NCBI RefSeq assembly: GCF_900230225.1
Contig: NZ_OCNH01000001.1
Coordinates: 1,488,001-1,552,000, forward strand
Direction: 5' to 3'
Source of the DNA: Spirosoma fluviale
Lineage (GTDB): Bacteria > Bacteroidota > Bacteroidia > Cytophagales > Spirosomataceae
DNA: 64,000 bases
Shown here: positions 28,557 through 37,551 of the stretch, piece after piece
Position numbering within the stretch: the stretch's first letter is position 1
Layout: each line of letters begins with the position of its first letter
Notes under the pieces: model-generated
Told to the model about the DNA's origin: nothing
The model's database searches: none
Seen by the model: the letters and a program-made list of their open reading frames with translations, nothing else
Translations under genes and position numbers: made by a program

Positions 28557-29300
28557 ATGTGTTTTCATAAATCGCTCAATGTCAAGGCCGAGGAGCTCGA
28601 AGCTCGTTATGAGGCCGTGCTGCCGCCAACGGCTGGGTTTCACCCTGTTTATCATGCTAATGCCTATAATTTTCCGGCCTGGCCCATCGTAACACGGCAG
28701 GAACCGGGAAAACTGCAACTTATTAACTGGGGACTTATTCCGCGCTGGGCACGAAGTAAAAAGGATGCGGCCGACATTCGGACGAAAACGATCAATGCCC
28801 GCTCCGAAACTATTTACGAAAAACCCTCATTTAAATCGGCTGCACAGGCTGGAAAACGCTGTCTGATTCCGGTGACCGGCTTTTTTGAGTGGTATACACA
28901 GGGCAGTAAAAAGTATCCATTCTACATCTATACCAGCGATCAGAAAATAAGCTCGATTGCCGGTTTGTGGGACGAGTGGCCCGACCCTGAAACGGGGGAG
29001 TTGATGCCAACCTACACGCTCCTCACCACAGAAGCTAACCCCTTGCTGGCCGCTATTCATAACACAAAAAAACGAATGCCCTGTGTGCTGACTCCCGATG
29101 CTGAACACGCCTGGCTACACGGAGACCTGTCCGAAAAAGAGGCTTTAGCGTTGTTGGCAGAGCCTTATCCGTCTGGTAAAATGCATAGCTACAGCATTAG
29201 TAAACGGATCACATCAAGAACCGAACCCAGCGATGTTCCTGACGTGCTGACACGGGCCGATTATCCGGAATTGAGTAGTAATCCTCAGTTGTTTAGCTAG
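28557..29300 (+). CDS. SOS response-associated protein, YedK/HMCES family
   Basis: A 247-residue SRAP-domain protein that forms a covalent bond with abasic sites in single-stranded DNA. The catalytic Cys is residue 2 (MCFHKS), requiring Met removal. Others seen are the Asn/Arg of TKTINARSETI, the Glu of PVTGFFEWY and the His of HNTKKRMPCVL. All key residues are present, so it should be active. Its plus-strand neighbours are unrelated, and I see no LexA-type box upstream. Confidence 0.92.
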   Translation: MCFHKSLNVKAEELEARYEAVLPPTAGFHPVYHANAYNFPAWPIVTRQEPGKLQLINWGLIPRWARSKKDAADIRTKTINARSETIYEKPSFKSAAQAGKRCLIPVTGFFEWYTQGSKKYPFYIYTSDQKISSIAGLWDEWPDPETGELMPTYTLLTTEANPLLAAIHNTKKRMPCVLTPDAEHAWLHGDLSEKEALALLAEPYPSGKMHSYSISKRITSRTEPSDVPDVLTRADYPELSSNPQLFS

Positions 29301-29413
29301 GTAATGGATCCCGTTTGTCCATCTGTTAACCCGCTTATGTAGAATTAGATTTTATCAGGATTTTTGTAGCGAATTTTGACCACCTGGCTTATTCACGTGT
29401 GAATATCCCAAGT

Positions 29414-29432
29414 TGGCACGTTTAATGTGCCA
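29414..29432. promoter_or_regulatory. Perfect palindrome TGGCAC-N7-GTGCCA upstream of the outer-membrane barrel gene
   Basis: Two 6-bp half sites spaced by 7 nt, 26 nt before the ATG at 29458. The left half (TTGGCACG) also looks like the -24 element of a sigma-54 promoter, but the -12 GC is not at the right spacing (GT is found). It may be an operator. Confidence 0.4.
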
Positions 29433-29457
29433 CGCAAAATATTGTCTACAACTTGAT

Positions 29458-32109
29458 ATGAAAAAAACAGTACTGTCTCTATGTATTTGCTCTGCTTTGT
29501 TAACGACCCCCAAGCTGATTTGGGCGCAGTTTCCGGGAATGCCCGGTGGTGCGCAACAGCCAGCAGCCGCCATTCCGGGTACGTCGACTGACAATACGCC
29601 CCGTGGTAATGCTAAACTAACAGGGATTGTAACGGATTCCACAACGGGTAAACCTGTTGAGTTTGCCAGCATTGCCCTGATCAATGCACAAACAAAAAAG
29701 CCGATTGATGGAACGGTGGCTGATGAGAAAGGTAAGTTTACCCTGAATAAATTGCCGCAGGGTGATTTTCAGCTCCTGATTTCGTTCGTTGGGTACCGCA
29801 ACAAAACCATTTCCAGCGTAAAGCTCGACCGTAAGGGCGATATCAACCTGGGCGCGATCAAACTGGGGGCCGATGTCCGAACCCTGAAAGAGGTAGAAGT
29901 GGTTGGGCAGGCTTCGCTCGTTGAAGAGAAAGTTGACCGGCTGGTTTACAACGCCGATAAAGACCTTACGGCAAAAGGAGGTGATGCTACGGATGTGATG
30001 CGGAAAGTACCGCTGCTATCCGTTGACCTGGATGGTAACGTCAGCTTGCGGGGAAGTAGCAACGTACGGGTGTTGATCAACAACAAACCCTCAACGATTG
30101 TGGCCAGCAGCGTGGCCGATGCCCTGAAGCAGATTCCAGCCGACATGATCAAGACCGTTGAAGTAATTACCAGCCCATCGGCCAAGTACGATGCGGAGGG
30201 CTCGGCGGGTATTATCAATATCATCACCAAGAAAACAACCTTGCAGGGCTTCACGCTGAACGTCGATTCGGGCGTGGGTAACCGGGGTACGAACCTGGGC
30301 CTGAACGGGAATTTGCGGACGGGTAAAATGGGTTTCAGCCTGGGTGGTTTTGGTCGGGCTAATTACAATGTTGTCGGCAGATTTGCCAATACGCAGCAAA
30401 CGTTCGGCAGTAAAGGAATCACAACGACTGAACAAACCGCCAATACCCGTAACCGTGGTCTGTTTGGGCAGTATACGCTGGGCTGGGATTACGACATCAG
30501 TAAGACGAGTTCCATTACCGCCAGCCTGCGCTACGGTGCCCGGAACAATTACCAGAATCAGGATAACTTCCTGACGCGTACGCTCTCGCCAGGCTCCCTT
30601 TTCCCCATTGTGTCGGATCGGAATGTATTGACCAAAGACTTGTCCGGGACGGTCGATGCTAACGTCGATTACACCCGCACATTTAAGCCACAGCAGGAGT
30701 TAAGCGTATCGGCGCAGTTTAGCCGCAACAACCGTAACAATGACTTTACGGCCGATATCATGAGTGCGCCAAATTTTACGGACGTGCTGTCCCGCCAGCA
30801 GAACCTGAATAACAGCTTTAACCAGGAGTCGACCATTCAGGGCGATTACCAGACTCCCATTGGGAAAAACCAACTGCTCGAATTTGGTGGTAAGGGTATA
30901 TTCCGGCAGGTAGAGAGTGCTTTCAGTTATAATTACGCCGTTGGTTCGGGAGGTTTTGTTACAGACCCTTCCCGTGCTGCCAACACGCTGAACTACGACC
31001 AGAGTATTGGGGCTGGTTATGTTTCCTATACGCTGACGACAAAAAAGAAGTACACCTTCAAGGCTGGCACACGCTACGAACACACCACCATCAATGCGAA
31101 TTTCAGCCAGAATCAGCCGGGCGAACAGGGTGGAGCGGCCGGTAAGGATCTGGGCATTCCGAGCTATAGCAATCTGGTACCGAGCATCAACATTTCGAAA
31201 TCGCTTAAAGGGGGAAAAACGGTTAAACTGGCGTATAATCGTCGATTGCAGCGGCCGGGTATTCAATTCCTGAACCCGAACGTAAACACGTCCAATCCAA
31301 CCAGCATTACACGAGGTAACCCGTTGCTGTCGCCCGAACTGACCGATAACCTGGAGTTGAGCACCAGTGCTTACATTAAAAGTGTTTACCTGAACGTGTC
31401 GCTGTTTGCGCGCCAAACCAACAACTCCATTACCAGTGTTCGGGACACCATTAGGGCAGATGCCAGTTTGGGAACCACGTCAACGCTGGCGCAGGCTATT
31501 CAAACAAGCTATTTCAACATTGGCCGTGAAGCAGCTTATGGAACAAACGTGTTCGGTAACGCGACGCTCTTCTCAAAATGGCAAATCGGGGGTGGCTTCG
31601 ATCTATATTACGCCAATCTGACCAACAACAATGCCGGGTCGGTATACAACGCTACAAATTCGGGCTGGGTAACAACCGGGCGCTTTTTCACCAGCCTGAC
31701 CCTTAAAAATGGCTGGGGTATGCAGGGCTTCGGATTTATTCGGGGACGGCAAGTGCAGTTGCAGGGGTATCAGGGAGGCTTTGCTTTCTATAGCATCGGA
31801 TTCAAAAAAGACCTGAAAGACAAACGGGGCAGCTTCGGTGTTGCGGCAGAGAACTTCCTTAACCATCCGTTCACGGTTAACTCTGAATCGTCATCGCCCA
31901 TTTTTGCCCAGACGAGTACCACCAGTTTGTACAATGCGGGTGTTCGGGTCAACTTCAGCTATAAAATTGGTAAACTCAGCTTCGATTCGCCACAACGTCA
32001 GAAAAAGTCAATCAACAACGACGACATAAAAAGTGGTGAAGGCGGAGGTGGCGAACAACAGCCACAAGCCGCTCCCGCCGGTGGTGGTGGTGCCCGTCGA
32101 CCACGGTAG
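29458..32109 (+). CDS. Outer-membrane beta-barrel protein with carboxypeptidase-regulatory-like domain (TonB-receptor-like)
   Basis: An 883-residue protein. A signal peptide ends near IWAQ, followed by a Pro/Gly-rich stretch and a CarboxypepD_reg-like domain (LTGIVTDSTTGKPVEFASI, about 55-135), then a plug-like domain (VDRLVYNADKDLTAKGGDATDVMRKV in substance, with VITSPSAKYDAEGSAGIINI) and a barrel. The C-terminus is a Gly/Pro/Gln tail (GGGGEQQPQAAPAGGGG) rather than a terminal aromatic residue, as in the outer-membrane beta-barrel family 14 group. Substrate unknown. The start is ATG 29458; upstream in-frame ATGs at 29413 and 29425 lack signal character. Confidence 0.85.
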   Translation: MKKTVLSLCICSALLTTPKLIWAQFPGMPGGAQQPAAAIPGTSTDNTPRGNAKLTGIVTDSTTGKPVEFASIALINAQTKKPIDGTVADEKGKFTLNKLPQGDFQLLISFVGYRNKTISSVKLDRKGDINLGAIKLGADVRTLKEVEVVGQASLVEEKVDRLVYNADKDLTAKGGDATDVMRKVPLLSVDLDGNVSLRGSSNVRVLINNKPSTIVASSVADALKQIPADMIKTVEVITSPSAKYDAEGSAGIINIITKKTTLQGFTLNVDSGVGNRGTNLGLNGNLRTGKMGFSLGGFGRANYNVVGRFANTQQTFGSKGITTTEQTANTRNRGLFGQYTLGWDYDISKTSSITASLRYGARNNYQNQDNFLTRTLSPGSLFPIVSDRNVLTKDLSGTVDANVDYTRTFKPQQELSVSAQFSRNNRNNDFTADIMSAPNFTDVLSRQQNLNNSFNQESTIQGDYQTPIGKNQLLEFGGKGIFRQVESAFSYNYAVGSGGFVTDPSRAANTLNYDQSIGAGYVSYTLTTKKKYTFKAGTRYEHTTINANFSQNQPGEQGGAAGKDLGIPSYSNLVPSINISKSLKGGKTVKLAYNRRLQRPGIQFLNPNVNTSNPTSITRGNPLLSPELTDNLELSTSAYIKSVYLNVSLFARQTNNSITSVRDTIRADASLGTTSTLAQAIQTSYFNIGREAAYGTNVFGNATLFSKWQIGGGFDLYYANLTNNNAGSVYNATNSGWVTTGRFFTSLTLKNGWGMQGFGFIRGRQVQLQGYQGGFAFYSIGFKKDLKDKRGSFGVAAENFLNHPFTVNSESSSPIFAQTSTTSLYNAGVRVNFSYKIGKLSFDSPQRQKKSINNDDIKSGEGGGGEQQPQAAPAGGGGARRPR

Positions 32110-32111
32110 AT

Positions 32112-32240
32112 AAAAGGTCAAAAAGGGTCAAGAAGTCAAGAAGGGTCAAGGGGTCAAAAGGTCAAGAAGTAGCTAACGCGTGTGTTGCTTTTGCGTCGGC
32201 TACTTCTTGACCTTTTGACCCCTTGACCCTTTGACCTTTT
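32112..32240. repeat. Inverted repeat built of GGTCAA-type tandem words
   Basis: The left arm (32112-32174) consists of iterated AAGGGTCAA/AGGTCAA words; the right arm (32199-32240) is its complement with some words missing. The innermost 33 bp pair perfectly. It lies between convergent genes and reaches the stop codon of the ROK gene at 32240, so it may end both transcripts. Confidence 0.9.
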
Positions 32241-33160
32241 CACAATAACGCAGCGCCGAACACACCGGCGCTATCGCCCAGTTTGGGTTTCAGGAAACGC
32301 GTGTTGATTTCGCGGCTGTTGAAAACGTATTTTTTTGCCCGTTCCACGCCTTCGGTGTAGAGTAGGTCCACATTACCCACTCCTCCGCCAAGTACAATGG
32401 CATCGGGGTCAAGAATGTTAATGATAACCGAAACGGCCCGGCCAAAATACTCAAGCATTCGATTGACCGTCTGGCTCGCTACCAGATCATTTCCCTCCTG
32501 GTACCGCTCCATGATTTCTTTCATGGTCCGCTCTTCTCCGCTAATCTGTTGATAATACCGTTGCAGCGCCGGGCCTGATATGACCTGCTCGTTACAGCCG
32601 CGTTTTCCACAATAGCAGGCATACCCGTTTTCTTCCAGGATGTTGTGGCCCCATTCGCCCCCAATACCCTGCAAACCGTTTAGTACGAAGGGAACACCGT
32701 CGCGCCCGCGTACTACCACACCACCGCCAACGCCGGTACCCATAATCACCCCGAAAACGGATTGAAAGTTGGGAACCACATCGGGCACAATGCCCATTGT
32801 CGATTCGGCAAGGGCGAAGCAGTTAGCATCATTGGCTACGGCCACGGGTACATTGAGCAAGCGGGCCAGATCTTGTTTCATTGGTCGGCCGTTCAGTACG
32901 GTCGTGTTGCAGTTTTTCATCGTTTGCCGGGCGGGGTCAAACGTGCCGGGTGTTCCAAAGCCAATGCGATCTGGCTGAAGATCGGTTTCTGCTTTGAGCA
33001 AATCGATGAGTCGAACAATCTGACTCATAATATGGTCATACCCTAAATGAGCCTCTGTATCAATACGTTTACGAATAATGACAGCATCTGGAGAGGGTGC
33101 CGATAAAATTACACCCTCTATTTTGGTGCCGCCGAGGTCAATTCCCCAATAATTTTGCAT
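32240..33160 (-). CDS. ROK family sugar kinase
   Basis: A 306-residue cytoplasmic kinase of the ROK family (fructokinase, glucokinase or N-acetylglucosamine kinase type). Seen are the ATP motif WGIDLGGTKIEG at the N-terminus, ANDANCFALAES with the catalytic Asp, GTGVGGGVV, and the zinc-binding motif CYCGKRGCNEQ with the ROK-type His upstream (EWGHNIL). No HTH is present, so it is an enzyme and not a repressor. The substrate cannot be decided; the glucose/fructose group is most likely. Confidence 0.88.
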   Translation of the reverse strand: MQNYWGIDLGGTKIEGVILSAPSPDAVIIRKRIDTEAHLGYDHIMSQIVRLIDLLKAETDLQPDRIGFGTPGTFDPARQTMKNCNTTVLNGRPMKQDLARLLNVPVAVANDANCFALAESTMGIVPDVVPNFQSVFGVIMGTGVGGGVVVRGRDGVPFVLNGLQGIGGEWGHNILEENGYACYCGKRGCNEQVISGPALQRYYQQISGEERTMKEIMERYQEGNDLVASQTVNRMLEYFGRAVSVIINILDPDAIVLGGGVGNVDLLYTEGVERAKKYVFNSREINTRFLKPKLGDSAGVFGAALL

Positions 33161-33436
33161 CTAAAAAATCGGTCTATAAGTCTGAATCAGGAGCAGGACT
33201 GTATATGGGTTATAGTCGTCAGCCGGGCATATATACTCTTCTCTGACAGCTCTTTTACTGAAGTATACTGGGTGCAATTTATAAACCTTCGTTTGGATTG
33301 GCACAACTCCGCAAGTTTAGCGTGAAAAAGAACTGGTTTTGCCTGCCCTTTTTCGGAATTTCGCTGGTCGTCGGGAATTTTAAGACTAAGTGTCCGCCCA
33401 ACTTTATACCTTGCGCCAAAAAATTAACCCGTTACT

Positions 33437-33901
33437 ATGCTAACCCCCGGTCAGAAAGCCCCCGAGTTTACCCTTTTCAGCAGCGACAAAAAAGAAGTAT
33501 CGCTGGCTGATTTTAAAGGAAAGAATGTTGTCATCCTGTTTTTTCCAATGGCATTTACCAGTGTTTGCACTGCAGAACTGTGTGAAATGCGGGACAACGT
33601 CAGTGTTTATTCAGGTTTGAATGCGGAAATACTAGGCATTTCGGTCGATTCTCCGTTTACACTGGCTAAGTTCAAGGAAGAGCAGAACCTGCCGTTCAAC
33701 TTACTGTCAGATTTTAACAAAGACGTTTCTCAGGCGTATGATACCTATTACGAAACATTCGTGATGAACTTGAAAGGTGTCAGTAAACGCTCAGCGTTCG
33801 TAGTTGATCAGGAGGGCACTATCCAGTACGCTGAAGTTCTGGAAAGCGCCGGTGATGTGCCTGATTTTCAAGCCGTACAGGAAACGCTGGCAGCACTTTA
33901 A
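33437..33901 (+). CDS. Peroxiredoxin (AhpE/BCP-like)
   Basis: A 154-residue thioredoxin-fold peroxidase. The peroxidatic Cys44 is in PMAFTSVCTAELC, with a second Cys at 49; Pro37 and Thr41 complete the PxxxTxxC site. It reduces peroxides in the cytoplasm using thioredoxin or a related thiol donor. The second Cys five residues away suggests an atypical or 1-Cys mechanism as in AhpE-type proteins. Only the ATG at 33437 matches the family start. The upstream TATACCTTG resembles a -7 box. Confidence 0.92.
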   Translation: MLTPGQKAPEFTLFSSDKKEVSLADFKGKNVVILFFPMAFTSVCTAELCEMRDNVSVYSGLNAEILGISVDSPFTLAKFKEEQNLPFNLLSDFNKDVSQAYDTYYETFVMNLKGVSKRSAFVVDQEGTIQYAEVLESAGDVPDFQAVQETLAAL

Positions 33902-33902
33902 T

Positions 33903-33993
33903 TGTGAATGAGTGAATAATAGAATGAGTGAATGAAAAAGGGTAATTTTTTATTAGCTGTATCTGTTCACTCATTCTGTTATTCATTCAATCA
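33903..33993. repeat. Imperfect inverted repeat of GAATGAGT words
   Basis: Arms about 33903-33935 and 33964-33993 consist of GAATGA/GTGAAT words and their complements. It starts directly after the peroxiredoxin stop codon and ends just before the methyltransferase start. The same word type recurs at 61683-61771. Confidence 0.8.
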
Positions 33994-34001
33994 GTTAAAC
34001 A

Positions 34002-34769
34002 ATGGCTTGGTACCACAATTTTTTTCACGGATTGCCGCAAACGGCCTGGAAGGCTGCACAAACGGAAGAACAAACGCATCTTGATCTCGAACTACTCGTT
34101 GAGACCCTTGATTTTGGTCCGGGTGATCGGTTGCTGGACATTTTTTGCGGCTATGGGCGACACGCGTTACCCCTGGCCCGAATGGGTACGCACGTAACGG
34201 CAGTTGATATTTCGGCTGAGTACATCGCTGAATTACAAGCCAGTGCAAAAGCTGACAAGCTTTCTCTAGTCGCGCTTGAAGCCGATTTTATGGCGGTCTC
34301 TGAGACAGAAATCGGGGACCCTGGTGTGTTTGATGCGGCTTATTGTTTAGGAAATAGCTTTAGCTTTTTTGCGCACTCAGACATGCTGGCCTTTCTGACG
34401 CGCATTGCCCACTTTTTAAAACCGGGAGGACGCTTTCTGGCTCATTCAGAGATGTTGGCCGAATCGGTATTGCCCGATTATCAGGCCCGAAACTGGCAAC
34501 CAATTGGCGATGATGAAGGTAATCCTATCCTGTTTCTGGCTGAGAATGAATATGATCCGCTCGAAAGCCGTATCGACTCTTACTTAACCTACGTGCAGGC
34601 CGGTAAAACCCAGACCCGAAAAGCAGAACATTTTGTGTACACACTAGCTGAACTTCGCCGGTTGTTTGACAAGGCAGGTTTGCAGGTAGTTGCCTGTTAC
34701 GGCTCGGTTGATGGTGAGCCATTTAGCCTGGGAGATGAAGCGGTATGGATACATGCTTACAAGCAATAA
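34002..34769 (+). CDS. Class I SAM-dependent methyltransferase
   Basis: A 255-residue Rossmann-fold methyltransferase. Motif I is LLDIFCGYGRHALPLA, followed by the acidic end of beta 2 (VTAVDIS), motif FDAAYCLGNSFSFF and LKPGGRFLAHSEM. The substrate is not predictable from sequence; it resembles small-molecule methylases of the Methyltransf_25 group. It lies alone on the plus strand between the peroxiredoxin and a TetR gene. Confidence 0.85.
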   Translation: MAWYHNFFHGLPQTAWKAAQTEEQTHLDLELLVETLDFGPGDRLLDIFCGYGRHALPLARMGTHVTAVDISAEYIAELQASAKADKLSLVALEADFMAVSETEIGDPGVFDAAYCLGNSFSFFAHSDMLAFLTRIAHFLKPGGRFLAHSEMLAESVLPDYQARNWQPIGDDEGNPILFLAENEYDPLESRIDSYLTYVQAGKTQTRKAEHFVYTLAELRRLFDKAGLQVVACYGSVDGEPFSLGDEAVWIHAYKQ

Positions 34770-34972
34770 GTACTACTCTTTTAATTTTCTGTAACTATTG
34801 TTTGTCGGCAGGTATAGTTAGTTGTCGGGTAAAAGGTTGATATTCAGTATATTATATAATATATCGTAGTGTTTGTTTAACTTTTCTTAGAAAAATTGTA
34901 TTCTTTCCATGTAAATACGTAGTTTTCGGGTGATTTAACACCGTTAACTGACCACTTAATAACTAAATTTGT

Positions 34973-35566
34973 ATGGAAACTATCGAGCGTAAGCCCCGGA
35001 GCCGAGAGCAGGCTCGTTCCGGTATTATCAAAACGGCGAAGGCAATCGCCCGGCAGGAAGGGTGGCAAGCCGTGTCAATTCGTAAAATAGCTGACGCAAT
35101 AGAATACAGTGCCCCCATAGTTTATGAATATTTTGATAGCAAAGATATTCTTCTGGATGAAATTCGAAACGAGGGTTTTCGTCACTTATACCAGGAGTAC
35201 GAACGCATTCTGAAACTGTACCGTGACCCAGAAAAGCGGTTGTACGAAATCTCACTGGTTCAGTGGGAGTTTGCCCGCCAGCAGCCCGAAATCTACCAGG
35301 TAATGTACAATATGGATGGCGCTTTCTGCACTATTCCGGTTTATCAGTCAGAGACTATGCAGGAAGTGAGCCGACTGGTTCGTGAAGCCATCTTCTCATT
35401 TATTCCCAAAGCAGACGAGAGTATTAGACGACTGCACTTTCAGTGGTTATCGGTATCTCATGGCACAATTATGCTGGCTATGTTGCTTAAAGATGAGCAG
35501 TCACTGGATCAGTCGGAGCAGATCTATCGGGAAACCATGCGTCGTTTTGTGCGCGAACTGAGGTAA
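34973..35566 (+). CDS. TetR family transcriptional regulator
   Basis: A 197-residue repressor-type regulator. The N-terminal HTH is clear (SGIIKTAKAIARQEGWQAV and then SIRKIADAIEYSAPIVYEYF, about residues 17-60), followed by an all-helical ligand domain. It is followed 89 nt later on the same strand by an NAD(P)-binding protein gene, a common target arrangement for TetR regulators. TAAATTTG ends two bases before the ATG, so the real transcription start may be upstream or the match is chance. Confidence 0.9.
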   Translation: METIERKPRSREQARSGIIKTAKAIARQEGWQAVSIRKIADAIEYSAPIVYEYFDSKDILLDEIRNEGFRHLYQEYERILKLYRDPEKRLYEISLVQWEFARQQPEIYQVMYNMDGAFCTIPVYQSETMQEVSRLVREAIFSFIPKADESIRRLHFQWLSVSHGTIMLAMLLKDEQSLDQSEQIYRETMRRFVRELR

Positions 35567-35655
35567 TTTTCCGATGTCTGAAATGTCATTTGTTTCTATC
35601 CGGTGGTTAACGTGGTAAAATAAGCTATCCATTTAGAAAGCTTGTTTTACCACTT

Positions 35656-36525
35656 ATGAGCATGACCATAGCTATACTTGGTGCAACGGGAATGCTTGGG
35701 CAACCTATTGCAAGTGAACTGATTCGGGCAGGATTTCCAGTGCGCATTATTGTCCGTGATGTTGAAAAAGCACGCCAGCTTTTTCCTCAGGCTGATATTG
35801 TTTCCGGTGATTTGCGCAATGTTGATAGTCTGATCTATGCCTTGAAGGAAATCGACGTAGTCTATCTGAACCTATCCATTAAACAAACCGAAAAACAAAC
35901 TGATTTTCATGCCGAGCAGGCAGGGTTGATAAATTTGATTCAGGCCGCTCAGGCTGCGGGTGTTCGCCGAATAGGTTATTTATCCTCAATTGCTATGCGG
36001 TATCAGGGGATGAATAGCTTTAACTGGTGGGTCTTTTCCATAAAAAACGAAGCGGTTCGGCTTATAAAAAACGCAGGCATACCTTATAGTATTTTTTACC
36101 CATCCTGTTTCATGGAATCCCTGAACGGTACCCAACGACTGGGGCCGTTTGTACTTTTAGTGGGCCGCTCACCGGTCAAACCCTGGTACATTGCGGCTCA
36201 TGATTACGGGAAGCAGGTCGCTCAGGCTTTTCAGATTGCTGGAGAAGGTCTTAATGAGGAGTACATTATTCAGGGTCCGGAATCTGTAACCCAGCACGAA
36301 GCGGCCGAACGATTTGTTGGTGCTTACCAGAAAGAAAAGCTTTCTGTAGTGACAACCCCTTCCTTCCTGATGAAACTAGGGAGGCCCTTTTCCCCACAAG
36401 CCGATTACGGTTGGCATATTACCGAAGCACTCAATAACTACCCGGAAAAATTTGAAGCCGGACAAACGTGGGCTGAGCTCGGTAAGCCAGAAACCACCCT
36501 GGAGCAATTTGCTGCCAGTCTATAA
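35656..36525 (+). CDS. NmrA-like NAD(P)-binding protein
   Basis: A 289-residue atypical short-chain dehydrogenase. The N-terminal dinucleotide motif ILGATGMLGQPIA (GxxGxxG) and VRRIGYLSSIAM are typical of NmrA/complex I NDUFA9-like proteins; the usual Tyr-x3-Lys catalytic pair is not obvious. It may be a redox sensor or an epimerase-like enzyme. Likely co-regulated with the upstream TetR gene. Confidence 0.85.
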   Translation: MSMTIAILGATGMLGQPIASELIRAGFPVRIIVRDVEKARQLFPQADIVSGDLRNVDSLIYALKEIDVVYLNLSIKQTEKQTDFHAEQAGLINLIQAAQAAGVRRIGYLSSIAMRYQGMNSFNWWVFSIKNEAVRLIKNAGIPYSIFYPSCFMESLNGTQRLGPFVLLVGRSPVKPWYIAAHDYGKQVAQAFQIAGEGLNEEYIIQGPESVTQHEAAERFVGAYQKEKLSVVTTPSFLMKLGRPFSPQADYGWHITEALNNYPEKFEAGQTWAELGKPETTLEQFAASL

Positions 36526-36561
36526 AACACTTTTCTGCTACTTGAGCGCTATCGACGTGCC

Positions 36562-37431
36562 TCAGTGCATGGGCAGACTCTTAACTTTACCCCCCGATAC
36601 GTCGTCAACGCTGTGTTGTATGATGAACGCTTTTGGGTCAATCTGGATGACTATTGTTCTTAACCGGCTGATTTCGAGACGGGTAATAACTGTATACAGC
36701 ACTGTGTCTATTTCCTGGTGACTGCCGTGTTTGCCGTATCCTCCCTGACCTTTCAGGATGGTGATGCCCCATCCCCGTTCGATGATTTTTTCCCGAATCT
36801 CTTCATTCTGCTTGGAAATAATGATGATCGCCGTGTACTCTTCAATACCGTGAATAAGGAAGTCGACCGTTTTGGAAGCAGCGAAATACGTAATCATCGA
36901 GTAAAGAGCCGGATTCAGGCCCAGAAAGAAAGCGGCCGCCCCAAAAATAAGTACATTCAGGACTAGGATAACATCACTCACTTTCAGAATAGGGCTGCTT
37001 CGGCTGATAAGTAAAGCGGCTATTTCCGTGCCATCCAGTACGGCGCCCCCCCGCATGGCTAATCCAATACCGGCACCGATAAAAAAACCGCCAAAAACCG
37101 CAGTGAGCAGCAAATCGGGGGTAGCATCCGGGTAGGGGATAACAGCCAGACTGATGGATAGACCTGTAATGGCTAGTATACTTTTGAACGCGAACTGACG
37201 GCCAAACTGACGATATCCAAGGCCAACAAATGGCAAATTGATAACCAGTAGCCAGATAGGTAAGGGGATATCTATAAGCGATGCCAGCAACATGGATACA
37301 CCCGTGACACCCCCATCAATAAAATGACTCGACAGCAAAAAACCTTTAATGCCCATACCGGCGCTTAGCACACCGGCAGTAATAAAAACAGTATCTTTTA
37401 TTGTACGGAAAGAAGAGGTTTGGGTTATCAT
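36562..37431 (-). CDS. YitT family membrane protein with C-terminal DUF2179 domain
   Basis: A 289-residue protein with five or six TM helices in the first 210 residues (GVLSAGMGIKGFLLSSHFIDGGVTGVSML in substance is the YitT_membrane repeat start) and a soluble DUF2179 domain at the end (TAIIIISKQNEEIREKI, GQGGYGKHGSHQEIDTVLYTVI, IDPKAFIIQHSV). The family is annotated as a possible transporter; no substrate is known. It is convergent with the NmrA-like gene. Confidence 0.9.
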   Translation of the reverse strand: MITQTSSFRTIKDTVFITAGVLSAGMGIKGFLLSSHFIDGGVTGVSMLLASLIDIPLPIWLLVINLPFVGLGYRQFGRQFAFKSILAITGLSISLAVIPYPDATPDLLLTAVFGGFFIGAGIGLAMRGGAVLDGTEIAALLISRSSPILKVSDVILVLNVLIFGAAAFFLGLNPALYSMITYFAASKTVDFLIHGIEEYTAIIIISKQNEEIREKIIERGWGITILKGQGGYGKHGSHQEIDTVLYTVITRLEISRLRTIVIQIDPKAFIIQHSVDDVSGGKVKSLPMH

Positions 37432-37494
37432 TAAGTTGAGTGGTGGTTTAGTTGAACGTGTACTGCAACCAGCTGGCTATTCGTAAAATGGAGA

Positions 37495-37529
37495 ATCAGT
37501 AGAGTCGATTAATTACCAACTCTACTGAT
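37495..37529 (-). terminator. Hairpin after cysK
   Basis: An 11-bp perfect stem (ATCAGTAGAGT with ACTCTACTGAT) with a 13-nt loop, 23 nt after the cysK stop at 37552. No T-run follows on the minus strand, so termination is only likely. Confidence 0.55.
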
Positions 37530-37551
37530 CCTTTAAGCACTCGCCTGTTAC

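Noticed and set aside
29414-29428. Sigma-54 promoter at TTGGCACG
   Set aside because: The -24 element matches but the GC of the -12 element is not at the required spacing; kept only as a palindrome.
30700-31416. A 238-codon open frame on the minus strand
   Set aside because: Antisense to the outer-membrane barrel gene, whose plug and barrel features span this stretch.
32112-32240. A CRISPR-like array
   Set aside because: The repeated words are short and contiguous with no unique spacers and form an inverted repeat; no cas genes are near.
33298-33510. A 70-codon frame overlapping the peroxiredoxin start
   Set aside because: It overlaps the well-supported peroxiredoxin in another frame and has no family match.
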